Shown here: positions 25,562 to 35,225 of the stretch, one piece after another
Position numbering within the stretch: the first letter of the stretch is position 1
Layout: each line of letters begins with the position of its first letter
Origin: a virus
Strand: one strand, 5' to 3'
Length of the DNA stretch: 64,000 bases
IMG/VR virus record: IMGVR_UViG_3300024344_003321
Location: 33,425-97,424 of that record
The notes under the pieces: generated by a model
The model's input: only the letters and a program-made list of their open reading frames with translations
What the model was told of the DNA's origin: nothing
The model's database searches: none
Translations under genes and position numbers: made by a program

Positions 25562-26669
25562 GTTAGATATACGCGAAAATATGTTACCCGTATTAGGCCC
25601 CCAGGGCGGGTTAGAAGAAGTATCTGCTATACAGCAGGTGATTGAAAGTGGTTGGTGGGGTAAAGGGCCAAAAGTTGCTGAATTTGAAGAAAAGTTTGCT
25701 AAAATGGTTGGACATAAATATGCTATAGCTGTTACAAGTGCATCACACGGCCAAGATTTGGTTATGAAGGCAATGGGCTGGAAAGGAATTGATGTAATCA
25801 ATCCGGCAATATCATTTATTGCAACTGCTATTATACCTCTTTGGAATGGTTTTACTTCAAATATTGTTGATGTTAAACGAGATACATTATGTATAGACCC
25901 AGAAGATGTTAGAAAATATAAAAAACCAAATAGTGAATTATTAATAGCTGTAAATCAAGCAGGAGTCCCAGCTGATTACAGAGAATTACGAAAAGTATTT
26001 GATGGGTTTATACTTGAAGATACTGCACATAGCTGCTGGACACCTGGTGCAGGACTCGGTGGTGATTGTGCTGTTTGGTCATTTCAAGCAGTTAAGACTA
26101 TGCCAATGGGGGATGGTGGCATGATTACAACAGATGATAAACAGCTCGCTGATAAATGTAGGGAGATGACTTGGTTTGGTGTTTCATCGACATGGAGTAG
26201 AAGTCAAGGTGCAAGTGGGAAGCCTGGATACGCTTGGGATTATCAAGTTGATATTCTTGGGTATAAATATTATATGATTGACATATTAGCTGCTATTGGG
26301 TTAGAGCAGATGAAGAAATTACCTAAACATTTAGAATTTAGGAGACATATACAATCAAGATATAATAAAGAATTAAACCCATTAATTGAAAGACCACCAC
26401 ATTCAGAAACGGTGCAATACTATGTAGCAAGAGTCCCATCGGAGCATAGAGATAGTTTAATTGATTATTTGGGTAATAAAAAAATACATACTTCTGTTCA
26501 TTTCAAACCATTATATAAATATGGTCCAATTGTGCATGATAGGGAATACCCAGTATGTGAAACTGAATGGACAAAATTAATATCATTACCATGCCATAAC
26601 AGAATGAAGGAAGAAGATATTGATTATGTTGTGTATTGGGTGAATAAATATTTTGAGGATAAGGTTTAA
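25554..26669 (+). CDS. DegT/DnrJ/EryC1 sugar aminotransferase
   Basis: 371 residues from ATG 25554. PLP-dependent enzyme that puts an amino group on a keto-sugar nucleotide. Family landmarks: VIESGWWGKGPKVAEFE, SASHGQDL, NPAISFIATA, EDTAHSCWT, and the PLP lysine K181 in FQAVKTMPMGDGGMI. The C-terminus has VHFKPLYKYGP. The lysine distinguishes it from the ColD-like paralogue 4 kb downstream, which has His there. Likely substrate is a 4-keto-6-deoxy sugar, giving an amino sugar for the glycan. ATG overlaps the previous stop by 8 bases. Confidence 0.93.
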   Translation: MNKLDIRENMLPVLGPQGGLEEVSAIQQVIESGWWGKGPKVAEFEEKFAKMVGHKYAIAVTSASHGQDLVMKAMGWKGIDVINPAISFIATAIIPLWNGFTSNIVDVKRDTLCIDPEDVRKYKKPNSELLIAVNQAGVPADYRELRKVFDGFILEDTAHSCWTPGAGLGGDCAVWSFQAVKTMPMGDGGMITTDDKQLADKCREMTWFGVSSTWSRSQGASGKPGYAWDYQVDILGYKYYMIDILAAIGLEQMKKLPKHLEFRRHIQSRYNKELNPLIERPPHSETVQYYVARVPSEHRDSLIDYLGNKKIHTSVHFKPLYKYGPIVHDREYPVCETEWTKLISLPCHNRMKEEDIDYVVYWVNKYFEDKV

Positions 26670-26673
26670 TAAT

Positions 26674-27525
26674 ATGTATTTAGACAAATATACAATACAG
26701 GGAACTATAAATAATGATGCAAATCCTTGTTTTCATAATCCTAATACTTTTCCTGATTTTCAAGTTAAATTAGAACAATTTAAAAATCATTTAACGGGGT
26801 TAGTTGATAATAAAGAATCTAAAACTTTTTATAAATTTGGTGATGGAGATTATTACTTTTTAAAGAGAGTGGGAGTGGGTAGTGCATCTCCTGGCAAACG
26901 AGCTTTAAGTAAGTCATATTCTGATATTAATCACAATGAATTTGTCGAAGGTTCAAAATTAAATGATTATTATACTTGTGAGATATATCCTGAAAATGTT
27001 AGTAAATTTAAAGAAATAATACCTAACACGAATATAGATTATCCTGCAGAATATGGTTATGGGTTGGTTGCTAATAAATGGTTTTTTGAAAAATTTAATG
27101 GTAAAATTGGATTAATTGGGGCCAGTGAAAAGTTATATTTAATTGAAGAACTACTGCAACATGATAGGTATAAAGAGTATTTGGGTTTGGACCGTTTTAA
27201 TGATTATATACATTTCCCTCAAAAATATGCTTGTGATGATATTAAAATGGTAGAAGAATTTGTTGGTAATCAATTAAAGCAATCTGATTCTAACATATTC
27301 TTATTGGGAATAGGTCATGCTAAATCAGCCATACTACACAAATTTAAAAAATACACGAACGCTGTTTTTATGGATGTTGGTGCAGGTATAGATATGATAG
27401 CTGGTTGTATCAATGTAAACAGACCTTATGCAGGTGACTGGACAAATTATAGACTTAACAATTACGATTATTCAAAAATCGATTATTTAAAATACATAGG
27501 TGCAGGTAAGGAGGTAGTTTTATAA
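26674..27525 (+). CDS. Possible GT-D (DUF1792-like) glycosyltransferase
   Basis: 283 residues from ATG 26674. YKFGDGDYYFLKR resembles the fGDGE motif of GT-D fold glycosyltransferases (DUF1792), and IFLLGIGHAKSAI plus FMDVGAGIDMI fit that family's C-terminal nucleotide and metal region. The first Asp/Glu position is GDGD rather than GDGE. Gene context, inside an unbroken run of glycosyltransferases, supports the call. Moderate confidence. Confidence 0.6.
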   Translation: MYLDKYTIQGTINNDANPCFHNPNTFPDFQVKLEQFKNHLTGLVDNKESKTFYKFGDGDYYFLKRVGVGSASPGKRALSKSYSDINHNEFVEGSKLNDYYTCEIYPENVSKFKEIIPNTNIDYPAEYGYGLVANKWFFEKFNGKIGLIGASEKLYLIEELLQHDRYKEYLGLDRFNDYIHFPQKYACDDIKMVEEFVGNQLKQSDSNIFLLGIGHAKSAILHKFKKYTNAVFMDVGAGIDMIAGCINVNRPYAGDWTNYRLNNYDYSKIDYLKYIGAGKEVVL

Positions 27526-28226
27526 TGAATATATATATTTTAACATCAGATAAAAGTAATTTTGTGATAAAAGCTTTACAATATTGCATAAATAAATTTT
27601 GGAAACCCAATCCTAAAGTTTTTATATTGGGGTATAAAGAACCAGCTGTAAAACTTGAAAAAAACTTTACTTTTGTTTCATTAGGTGAGGATAGAGGTCC
27701 AGAACATGTTGGGGGTGACTTAATCAGATTTTTTTCAAAAATAAAAGATAAACATTTTATTTTTTCAGTTGATGATTTTTTACCTATTAGGAAAGTAAAT
27801 AAAAAAATGTTAACACATTTAAAACAAAAAATGAGGTTAGATTCAGTTGGTAGAATTTCTTTAACAGACCAAGTTAGTGATAAACAGCATAGTGTAGTTG
27901 AACAACTTGAGCAATATAATATAATAGAAATGGCTCAGAATGCGAATTACAGAAAATCAGCAGTATGGTCATTGTGGTCTAAAGAATATTTTTTAAAATA
28001 TCTTAATCCTAAGATGACATTATGGCAATGGGAATTGGATGAGAGGTGTAAAGGTGATGGTATTCGTATTTTAGGAACTAATACCACATTTATTATGCAA
28101 TCATGCCATTTATTTAAGCGGGGTAAGTTAAAAGCAGATTGGGTAACGGATAGCGAAAGTGATGATGTCATGTTTGAAAAAGACCAAAAAGTAGTTTCTG
28201 AAATAATAGGTATTGTGAATGAGTAA
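27525..28226 (+). CDS. Probable GT-A glycosyltransferase
   Basis: 233 residues. The central IFSVDDFLPIRK places an acidic pair where GT-A enzymes have DXD; ISLTDQVSDKQ and SAVWSLWSKEYFLKYL are consistent with the acceptor half. Starts within TAATG overlap on the previous stop, after AAGGAGGT. Family assignment is not secure and it could be a structural relative without activity. Confidence 0.6.
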   Translation: MNIYILTSDKSNFVIKALQYCINKFWKPNPKVFILGYKEPAVKLEKNFTFVSLGEDRGPEHVGGDLIRFFSKIKDKHFIFSVDDFLPIRKVNKKMLTHLKQKMRLDSVGRISLTDQVSDKQHSVVEQLEQYNIIEMAQNANYRKSAVWSLWSKEYFLKYLNPKMTLWQWELDERCKGDGIRILGTNTTFIMQSCHLFKRGKLKADWVTDSESDDVMFEKDQKVVSEIIGIVNE

Positions 28227-29115
28227 AATATTAGTTACGGGTGGTAGTGGTTTGGTAGGTAAACACCTTAAAGATATTTTACCAGACGCTATTTATGTAT
28301 CATCCAAAAATTTTGATTTGATGGACATCAATCGTGTGGATGCAATGATTGACTTTTTCAGACCCAATATAGTTATTCACTTGGCAGCTAAAGTGGGTGG
28401 TATCATGGATAACATAACCTACCCAGTGGATTATTTAGAAGAAAACATTTTGATGAATACAAATATACTAAAAAAATGTCATGAATTTAAAGTGGATAGA
28501 GTTATAAGTATTTTAAGCACATGTATTTACCCAGACCATGTTGATACTTATCCGATGGTGGAAACAGATTTATTTAATGGACCACCAACACCAACTAATT
28601 TTTCATACGGGTTTGCAAAAAGATGCATGGCCACCCATATTGATTCTTATGTAAAACAATACAATAAAAAATGGTCTTATTTAATACCTTGTAATTTATA
28701 TGGAGAATATGATAAATATGAAGAACATAATAGTCATTTTGTATCTGCTTTAATTAAAAAAATATATGAGAATGATACTGAAATGACTCTATGGGGTACT
28801 GGTAAACCATTAAGGCAATTTATGCATGGTGGTGATTTGGCTAGAGTTATCAAATATATGATTGATAATAATATAGTTGGTAATTTTAATGTAGCTCCAC
28901 CAGAAGTGTATAGTATAGACGAAATTACAGAAATAGCAAAAAAAGCTTGTAATAAAGAAAATTTAGTTGTATATTATGATAATAATAAACCAGATGGACA
29001 ATTTAGAAAAGATGTTGATTCTTCCAAATTATTATCAATTCTAAAAGATTTTAAATTCACATCATTGGAAGATGGTATAAAAATTACTTATGATGCAGTA
29101 AAGGGTAAATTATGA
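28219..29115 (+). CDS. GDP-L-fucose synthase-like / GDP-L-colitose synthase-like (Fcl/ColC)
   Basis: 298 residues, extended SDR. ILVTGGSGLVGKHL is the NADP site, HLAAKVGGIMDN matches the GDP-fucose synthase signature, the catalytic Ser lies in SILSTCIYP, and FSYGFAKR supplies Tyr and Lys; GTGKPLRQFMHGGDLA follows. In GDP-fucose synthesis it would epimerise and reduce the Gmd product. Because a ColD-like dehydratase and gmd lie 1 kb downstream, it may instead be ColC, the matching enzyme for colitose. Overlaps both neighbours. Confidence 0.88.
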   Translation: MSKILVTGGSGLVGKHLKDILPDAIYVSSKNFDLMDINRVDAMIDFFRPNIVIHLAAKVGGIMDNITYPVDYLEENILMNTNILKKCHEFKVDRVISILSTCIYPDHVDTYPMVETDLFNGPPTPTNFSYGFAKRCMATHIDSYVKQYNKKWSYLIPCNLYGEYDKYEEHNSHFVSALIKKIYENDTEMTLWGTGKPLRQFMHGGDLARVIKYMIDNNIVGNFNVAPPEVYSIDEITEIAKKACNKENLVVYYDNNKPDGQFRKDVDSSKLLSILKDFKFTSLEDGIKITYDAVKGKL

Positions 29116-29687
29116 AGCATTTAAGATTACCAGAAAATTATTTAACTGACAGTAGTGTAGTATTTGACTTAGGTGGTTATAACGGCACTTATAGTGGACT
29201 AATACACAATATATGTGCATGTTCTATATTTTTATTTGAGCCAGTTGAAGGATATTATACTCATTGTGTTAATAGATTCAAGGGGAACGATAATATTAAA
29301 TGTTTTAATTATGGGTTAGGTAGTAATAATGAACTTATATCATTATATATTGGTGGTGATTCATCATCAATTTATAAAACAAAACAAAATACAGATGAAT
29401 TAGTATTATGCGAAATAAAACATTTTGGTGAGTTTATAAAACAAAATGAAATTAAACATATAGATTTGATTAAAATAAATATTGAAGGTGGTGAATATGA
29501 TTTATTAGAATATTTAATTGACGGTGGTGACATATTAAAAATAGGTAAACTCCAAATTCAATTTCATAACTTTGATAAAAATGCAGAAAAAAGAAAAAGA
29601 GAAATAGTAAAAAAATTAAAGGTAACCCATTCAATGGATTGGAAACAGGGTGAATGGACTTGGGAAGAATGGAGTTTAAAACAATGA
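29112..29687 (+). CDS. FkbM-family methyltransferase
   Basis: 191 residues. VVFDLGGYNGTYS is the SAM-binding motif I, FLFEPVEGYYTHC follows with its acidic residue, and LIKINIEGGEYDLLEYL is the FkbM signature (D/E-GxE). Expected to O-methylate a sugar hydroxyl. Capping methylation often ends surface glycans, which fits its place among glycan genes. ATGA-type overlap with the next gene. Confidence 0.88.
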   Translation: MKHLRLPENYLTDSSVVFDLGGYNGTYSGLIHNICACSIFLFEPVEGYYTHCVNRFKGNDNIKCFNYGLGSNNELISLYIGGDSSSIYKTKQNTDELVLCEIKHFGEFIKQNEIKHIDLIKINIEGGEYDLLEYLIDGGDILKIGKLQIQFHNFDKNAEKRKREIVKKLKVTHSMDWKQGEWTWEEWSLKQ

Positions 29688-30838
29688 TAACTTTAGTAAA
29701 AGATACAATAGGTAATGATGATATTGACCAATTAATAGATTGGTTAAAAACTTATCCAAGATTAACAAAGGGTCCACTGACCATGGAGTTGGAAAAGAAG
29801 TGGTCTAAATGGTTAGGAAGAAAATATTCAGTATTTTGTAATTCAGGTTCATCTGCTAATCTTTTAATGTTGTCTGCATTAAAAGAAGGTCATTACATGA
29901 AAAACAATAAGGTGGTAGTCCCATCGGTTGCTTGGTCAACAGATTTAGCTCCCGTGATGCAATTAGGAATGGAACCTATTTTATGTGATTCTAACATAAA
30001 AGAGTTGTCAGTTGATTTAAATCATTTAGAACAATTATTTCAACTACACTCCCCATCAGCATTAATGTTTGTATCTGTATTGGGTTTAGTTCCTGATATG
30101 GAAAAAATTGTAAAGTTATGTTTGCAGTATAATGTAACATTGTTAGAAGATACTTGTGAATCAATGGGGTGTGAATATAAGAATAAGAAACTCGGGACTT
30201 TCAGTAAAATGTCAAGCTTTTCAACATATTTTGGACATCATATTTCAACAATTGAAGGTGGTTTTGTTACAACAGATGATGAAGAATTATATGAATTATT
30301 ATTATCATTGAGGAGTCATGGTTGGGATAGGGATTTAAGTAAAAGTTCACAAATTACTTTGCAACACGATTGGTCAGTATCAGAATTTGATGCTATGTAC
30401 ACTTTTTACCATCCTGGGTTTAATCTACGGTCCACAGATTTACAAGCATTTATTGGGATAAATCAAATAGACAAATTAGATGAATGGGGTGAAAAAAGAG
30501 AAAATAATTTTAAGTTATACCAAAAGTTAATAAAGAATGATTATTGGAAAGTGAATCCAACGCCCGATTCATTCATTTCCAATTTTGCTTATCCTATAAT
30601 TCATCCAAATAGAGATAAAATAGTAAAGAAATTACAAGACAATGATATTGAAGTTAGGCCAATGATATGTGGGTCAATGGGAACGCAGCCATTTTATATT
30701 AAGAAATATGGTAGATTAGAATTACCAAATGCATCTATAATCAATAAATACGGGTGCTATGTCCCCAACCATCCTCACTTGACTAATGATGAAATAAAGT
30801 TTATATGTAATATAATTAATGATGAGGTTACTGAGTGA
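29684..30838 (+). CDS. ColD-like GDP-4-keto-6-deoxymannose 3-dehydratase
   Basis: 384 residues from ATG 29684 (ATGA overlap). DegT-fold PLP enzyme in which the PLP lysine is replaced: SFSTYFGHHISTIEGG carries a His pair at 185-186 where aminotransferases have Lys. This substitution marks the 3-dehydratases ColD and the E1 enzymes, which remove the C3 hydroxyl to give 3,6-dideoxy sugars. VPSVAWSTDLAPV and LLEDTCESMGCEY fit too. Next to gmd it points to a GDP-linked substrate, so a colitose-type 3,6-dideoxyhexose. ColD needs pyridoxamine phosphate and glutamate. No second redox protein is required for the ColD type. Confidence 0.85.
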   Translation: MITLVKDTIGNDDIDQLIDWLKTYPRLTKGPLTMELEKKWSKWLGRKYSVFCNSGSSANLLMLSALKEGHYMKNNKVVVPSVAWSTDLAPVMQLGMEPILCDSNIKELSVDLNHLEQLFQLHSPSALMFVSVLGLVPDMEKIVKLCLQYNVTLLEDTCESMGCEYKNKKLGTFSKMSSFSTYFGHHISTIEGGFVTTDDEELYELLLSLRSHGWDRDLSKSSQITLQHDWSVSEFDAMYTFYHPGFNLRSTDLQAFIGINQIDKLDEWGEKRENNFKLYQKLIKNDYWKVNPTPDSFISNFAYPIIHPNRDKIVKKLQDNDIEVRPMICGSMGTQPFYIKKYGRLELPNASIINKYGCYVPNHPHLTNDEIKFICNIINDEVTE

Positions 30839-31812
30839 AAACAGCTTTAATTACGGGAATAAACGGCCAAGACGGTTCTTATTTAGCAGAATTATTACTT
30901 GAAAAGGGGTACGAAGTCCACGGCATCTTAAAAAGAAATTCAGTAGCAGAGAATCAAACTGCGAGATTAGAAAATATATTTACACAATTGAATTTAGAAT
31001 ATGCGGATATGACAGACATGGCATCATTAATAAGTGTGTTACAGAAAGTCCAACCTGATGAAATATATAATTTAGCCGCACAGTCCCATGTTAGAATATC
31101 GTTTGACCAACCAATCTATACTACACAAACTATTGCAATTGGAACACTGAATTTATTAGAAGCTATACGGTTAGTGTGCCCAAAAACAAAAATGTATCAA
31201 GCATCATCATCTGAAATGTTTGGTAATAATATAGACATAGATGGGTATCAACGAGAAACAACACCAATGGATCCAGTGTCACCGTATGGGTGTGCTAAAG
31301 TATTTGGATACAACTTAGTTAGAAATTATAGAAATTCATATGGATTATTTTTAAGTAATGGTATTTTATTCAATCACGAATCGTCGCGCCGGGGTACTAA
31401 TTTTGTTACAAATAAGGTTGCAAAGGAGGCATGTAAAATAAAAATGGGGTTGTCAAATAGATTGACTTTAGGAAACTTAAATGCTAGTAGGGATTGGGGT
31501 CATGCTAAAGATTATGTTAAAGCCATGTGGTTGATATTACAACACGATACTCCAGATGATTTTGTATGTGCTACTGGGATATCTCATACTGTTAGAGATT
31601 TATGTGAATATGTGTTTGCCAGTTTGGATTTAGACTGGAAACAATATGTAAGTCAAGATGATAAATTTTACAGACCAGAAGAATTAGATATATTGAAAGG
31701 TGATTGTTCAAAAGCTAAAAAGATATTAGGATGGGAGCATAATTATACATTTAACACAATGTTGGATGAGATGATTAATTATTGGTTACATTATTATAGG
31801 AGTAAAGGGTGA
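30835..31812 (+). CDS. gmd: GDP-mannose 4,6-dehydratase
   Basis: 325 residues, GTG start overlapping the previous stop. TALITGINGQDGSYLAE is the unmistakable Gmd opening; HGILKRNS, NLAAQSHV, the substrate loop SSSEMFGN, catalytic SPYGCAK, and LFNHESSRRGTNFVTNK follow. Makes GDP-4-keto-6-deoxymannose, the branch point for fucose, colitose, perosamine and rhamnose. It is somewhat shorter than bacterial Gmd (345-373). GDP-mannose itself must come from the host, as no manB or manC is in the window. Confidence 0.95.
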   Translation: MKTALITGINGQDGSYLAELLLEKGYEVHGILKRNSVAENQTARLENIFTQLNLEYADMTDMASLISVLQKVQPDEIYNLAAQSHVRISFDQPIYTTQTIAIGTLNLLEAIRLVCPKTKMYQASSSEMFGNNIDIDGYQRETTPMDPVSPYGCAKVFGYNLVRNYRNSYGLFLSNGILFNHESSRRGTNFVTNKVAKEACKIKMGLSNRLTLGNLNASRDWGHAKDYVKAMWLILQHDTPDDFVCATGISHTVRDLCEYVFASLDLDWKQYVSQDDKFYRPEELDILKGDCSKAKKILGWEHNYTFNTMLDEMINYWLHYYRSKG

Positions 31813-32603
31813 ATAAAAAAAATGTAGTGTGGTGGGTAGGAATAAAAAATTCTGATTTATCTGATAAATATGGTGGGTTTGGATATTTTGAGTATTCAAG
31901 GAAATCATGGGAATATTGGTGTGAAAAAAATGATGTGTTATTTGTACCATTCGAGGAACCTACTGAGCAAGATTTAGTGAAATATAGAGTTAATTGGCAA
32001 AAGGCTATATTTGTGTTTGATGAATTAGATAAGCGAGATATAAATTATAATCAAATTGCATTAGTAGATAGTTCATCAATGATTAAATGGGATGCACCCA
32101 ATTTTTTCGATATGACTGGTGATAGGTTTACTGCATGGGTGGATAACGATAATTTAGGGTGGATAAATAATAGTATTGAGGGGTATAAATCTTATTTTGA
32201 CAATTTTGAGTTTGATATAGCTAAATATATCAGTTCGGGGTTTATGGTTTTTAACGAAAATCATCGAGAATTTTTTGAATCATTTAAGCAGTTGTATTTA
32301 AATAACATAGATGATTTTATAGAAGCACAAGACAATATTATAAAAAAAGGGACAGAACAAACCCCTATAAATTATTGGTTGCAAATTAAAAATATTGATG
32401 TTAATTTAGAGTTACCGATAGCGTTCAAATTAACACATTTGCATAGAAAAGAGATGTTTAGTTATAATTGGCAATTAAATGAAGATAAAACGCCATTTTT
32501 TATCAAATATGGGTATGTTTGGTTTTTTAATGGTATAGCTAAAAATGAGCGAACTAATTTAATGTCCCAAGTGTGGGCTGCAATAGGGAGTAAGTATGAG
32601 TAA
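31809..32603 (+). CDS. Paralogue of the next gene; GT-A-like protein with degenerate DXD
   Basis: 264 residues, GTG start at 31809. Clearly related to the product of 32596-33360: shared SWEYWCEKNDV, VNWQKA, INYNQIALVD, APNFFDMTGDRF and HREFFESF. Where the sister has VDVDSI, this one reads VDSSSMI, so the metal-binding DXD is lost. It may be an inactive partner or use another metal site. Overlaps the sister gene by 8 bases. Confidence 0.75.
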   Translation: MNKKNVVWWVGIKNSDLSDKYGGFGYFEYSRKSWEYWCEKNDVLFVPFEEPTEQDLVKYRVNWQKAIFVFDELDKRDINYNQIALVDSSSMIKWDAPNFFDMTGDRFTAWVDNDNLGWINNSIEGYKSYFDNFEFDIAKYISSGFMVFNENHREFFESFKQLYLNNIDDFIEAQDNIIKKGTEQTPINYWLQIKNIDVNLELPIAFKLTHLHRKEMFSYNWQLNEDKTPFFIKYGYVWFFNGIAKNERTNLMSQVWAAIGSKYE

Positions 32604-33360
32604 AAATGTTGTTTTTGTATTAGCAGTTACAGTCCCAGAATATCCATGGCGAAGTAAACCATATGACTATGGGATAGCATCTTGGAAAAAATGGTGTGAA
32701 AAAAATGATTGTGAGTTATTTGTATTAGATAAACTAATACATCCAAATGAGCACATGAAGGTTAATTGGCAAAGATATTATGCATTTGATTTATTAGACC
32801 AAGAAGGTATCGATTATAACCAAATATTAGTGGTAGATGTGGATAGTATAATCCATCCAGATACACCTAACTTTTTTGATATGAGTGATGGTAAATTTTG
32901 TGCAACTCATTGTGATGGTAGTTATGATTGGACCCTCAGAAGTATGGAAAATTATTCCAAATATCTATTCAATAATAAAATGTTTCCATTTTGGAAGTAT
33001 ATTAATGCAGGGTTTCAAATAATAAATAAAACTCATAGACCGTTATATAAATCTATGATTGAATTTTATAATAACAATAGGGAAGCTATAATTGAGATGC
33101 AAAATACTTTTCATACTGGGACAGACCAACCTGTTTTGAATTTTATATTAAATTTATCTGATTTTGAAACTAAATTATTCCCATATCAATATAGTATGGT
33201 TGATATGTTTAGGAAGGAAATTTTAGATGAACAAATGACATTTGTAAAATGTGGTTGGATATACCAATTTAATGCTATACCTGATAATTCTAACGCTGAC
33301 AAAACGCTGTATTGGATGAAGAAAACTTATGAGTATTTTTATGGGGAGTTAAATGATTAA
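32596..33360 (+). CDS. GT8-like GT-A glycosyltransferase with intact DXD
   Basis: 254 residues. ILVVDVDSIIHPDTPNFFD carries a DXD in the place typical of GT-A enzymes that act on nucleotide sugars, followed by FCATHCDGSYDW and INAGFQIINKTHRPLY, a pattern like GT8 (the NSGV segment). Tandem paralogue of the preceding gene. Acceptor and donor unknown. Confidence 0.75.
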   Translation: MSKNVVFVLAVTVPEYPWRSKPYDYGIASWKKWCEKNDCELFVLDKLIHPNEHMKVNWQRYYAFDLLDQEGIDYNQILVVDVDSIIHPDTPNFFDMSDGKFCATHCDGSYDWTLRSMENYSKYLFNNKMFPFWKYINAGFQIINKTHRPLYKSMIEFYNNNREAIIEMQNTFHTGTDQPVLNFILNLSDFETKLFPYQYSMVDMFRKEILDEQMTFVKCGWIYQFNAIPDNSNADKTLYWMKKTYEYFYGELND

Positions 33361-34378
33361 AATTAAACATAAATTTGCTATTGGTTGCTTAGTTCAATGG
33401 TATGAAATCGAATTGATAGAGGAATATTTACAGAGCGTTAAGGCCGCAGTCGATGTGATTGAAAATAAAAAAAATATAGTAATTGATTTATATTTTAATT
33501 GCTCCCAATCATTGGAAAAGATTGATGATGAACAAATCACTATGGTGTCTATAAAAAATAAATATAAGAAAATATTGAATGATATTTTTAACTATGATGT
33601 TGATTGTGATTTAGCATTAGGATGTGAATATAACTTAAATTTAATCATCAATGATGAGAATATTATTTATACGATAGCAGACTATCGTAGGGATTTTAAT
33701 AACAACTATTGTGAAAAAGTAGATGTTTTGATGTGGGGTGAAACTGATTCATTGATACCAAAACAGACATTTCAAGTATTGGATTCCTTACATAATTCGG
33801 CTCGTGATAGTGAAATTTATAAATATGTAGCCTTTTTTGGGACTTGTAAGATGTGGGATAAAAGCTGGGAACCAGTTGAGCATACAGAGTTCACCATCAA
33901 AGAACATAAAGAAGATTTACAGGGAGCCCCAGTACCTTGGTGGGATGTCAGGCATAATTCTACACTTGATGAAATGAATGCTATTAATGATAAGGTGGAT
34001 GATATAGATATAAGAATATTAAAACAGCCAAAATTTAATGGTTGTGGGTTAGTTATATCAGCCGATTTGATTAGAGCTGGAGTAAATATACCAAAGTCAG
34101 TGTTTTTTGTACATGAAGATACAGCATTCCAAAATATATTTACTAAGTTAATGGGAGACCATACCATCCAATTTGTGATAAAAAATATATTTTTAGTTCA
34201 TAATAGACGGCACCCTAAAAAACGAATGTATGTTTTAGGTGAAAGTGGTGAAACTGTAAATAGACAGAGAATGAGCAACGATTGGTATGCTAAAGGAAAT
34301 AAATGGTGTGAATATAATGCTTATAATATGTTCAACCAAGTGAAGGAATACACATGGGAAGATATATTTAATGAATAA
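33353..34378 (+). CDS. Probable glycosyltransferase, GT-A-like
   Basis: 341 residues. IGCLVQWYEIELIEEYLQS resembles a GT2-type opening, MWGETDSLIP gives an acidic metal motif, and GCGLVISADLIRAG plus VFFVHEDTAFQNIF are consistent with the acceptor side (the ED base). Overlaps both neighbours by 8 bases. The family is not certain. Confidence 0.62.
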   Translation: MIKIKHKFAIGCLVQWYEIELIEEYLQSVKAAVDVIENKKNIVIDLYFNCSQSLEKIDDEQITMVSIKNKYKKILNDIFNYDVDCDLALGCEYNLNLIINDENIIYTIADYRRDFNNNYCEKVDVLMWGETDSLIPKQTFQVLDSLHNSARDSEIYKYVAFFGTCKMWDKSWEPVEHTEFTIKEHKEDLQGAPVPWWDVRHNSTLDEMNAINDKVDDIDIRILKQPKFNGCGLVISADLIRAGVNIPKSVFFVHEDTAFQNIFTKLMGDHTIQFVIKNIFLVHNRRHPKKRMYVLGESGETVNRQRMSNDWYAKGNKWCEYNAYNMFNQVKEYTWEDIFNE

Positions 34379-35213
34379 TTTTAAATTGGGTAATAATAGT
34401 AAAATTTCTTGTCCTCAAATGGAGATAGATGATTCTGTTGTAATAGGTAACAATGTACATATAAAATGTGAAACTATAAAAATTGGTAAATTTTCAGTGA
34501 TTGGTGACAATGTTCAAATAACATGTAACCGTTTTGAAGCTGATGATTGGTTATATATGTGTGATGGAGTCGAAGTTGGTAGAGGTGGTTGTAATGGGCC
34601 AAATTCAAATGTCAAAATAGGTAAACATGTAGGGATATTTGAAAACACAATTATCAACCCATCAGAATCAGTTGAAATAGGTGATGATGTTGGTATAGGT
34701 GCTGAAGTTATGATTTGGACACATGGGGCGTGGTTAGATGTATTACAGGGGTTCCCCTCAGATTTTGGGCCAGTTAAAATTGGAAATAATGTGTGGTTGC
34801 CAGCAAGAAATATAGTTTTACCTAATGTAACTATTGGTGATAATTCAGTCATTGGGATTGGTTCAATAATAAATAAAGATATTCCGGCCGGCTCTTTAGC
34901 AGTAGGGTCACCATGTAAAGTCATAAAAGAAAATTATTACCCAAAAAAGATAAGTGAAGTTGAACAAAGCCAGATAATACAAGGTATTATATCTGATTGG
35001 AATAAATTACATGAAATAAAAAAAATAACAGATACAATAACAAAATATGAAAATGGAAAAATAATACTTGTTCAGCAAAATATGTACACTATTTATTATA
35101 TAGATGATAGAAAAATCGATGGATACATTAATGATGTTTCGGAAGATTTACGAGATTATTTAAGAAGAAGAGGTATAAAAATTTATACTGATAGGTTATT
35201 TAAATCAATTTAA
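34371..35213 (+). CDS. Left-handed beta-helix (hexapeptide) acyltransferase
   Basis: 280 residues. Repeating hexapeptides such as VVIGNN, IKIGKF, VEIGDD, VGIGAE, VKIGNN and VTIGDN form the beta-helix; HGAW provides the catalytic His as in maltose/galactoside-type acetyltransferases; VAVGSP-like LAVGSPCKVIKE ends the domain. The last 90 residues are an extra helical part. Probably acetylates a sugar or amino sugar of the glycan. The aminotransferase at 25554 could supply its amine acceptor. Confidence 0.87.
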   Translation: MNNFKLGNNSKISCPQMEIDDSVVIGNNVHIKCETIKIGKFSVIGDNVQITCNRFEADDWLYMCDGVEVGRGGCNGPNSNVKIGKHVGIFENTIINPSESVEIGDDVGIGAEVMIWTHGAWLDVLQGFPSDFGPVKIGNNVWLPARNIVLPNVTIGDNSVIGIGSIINKDIPAGSLAVGSPCKVIKENYYPKKISEVEQSQIIQGIISDWNKLHEIKKITDTITKYENGKIILVQQNMYTIYYIDDRKIDGYINDVSEDLRDYLRRRGIKIYTDRLFKSI

Positions 35214-35225
35214 AAGAGGTTATAT

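Noticed and set aside
29684-30838. Second DegT aminotransferase
   Set aside because: The PLP lysine is replaced with His, which is the mark of ColD/E1 dehydratases, not aminotransferases.
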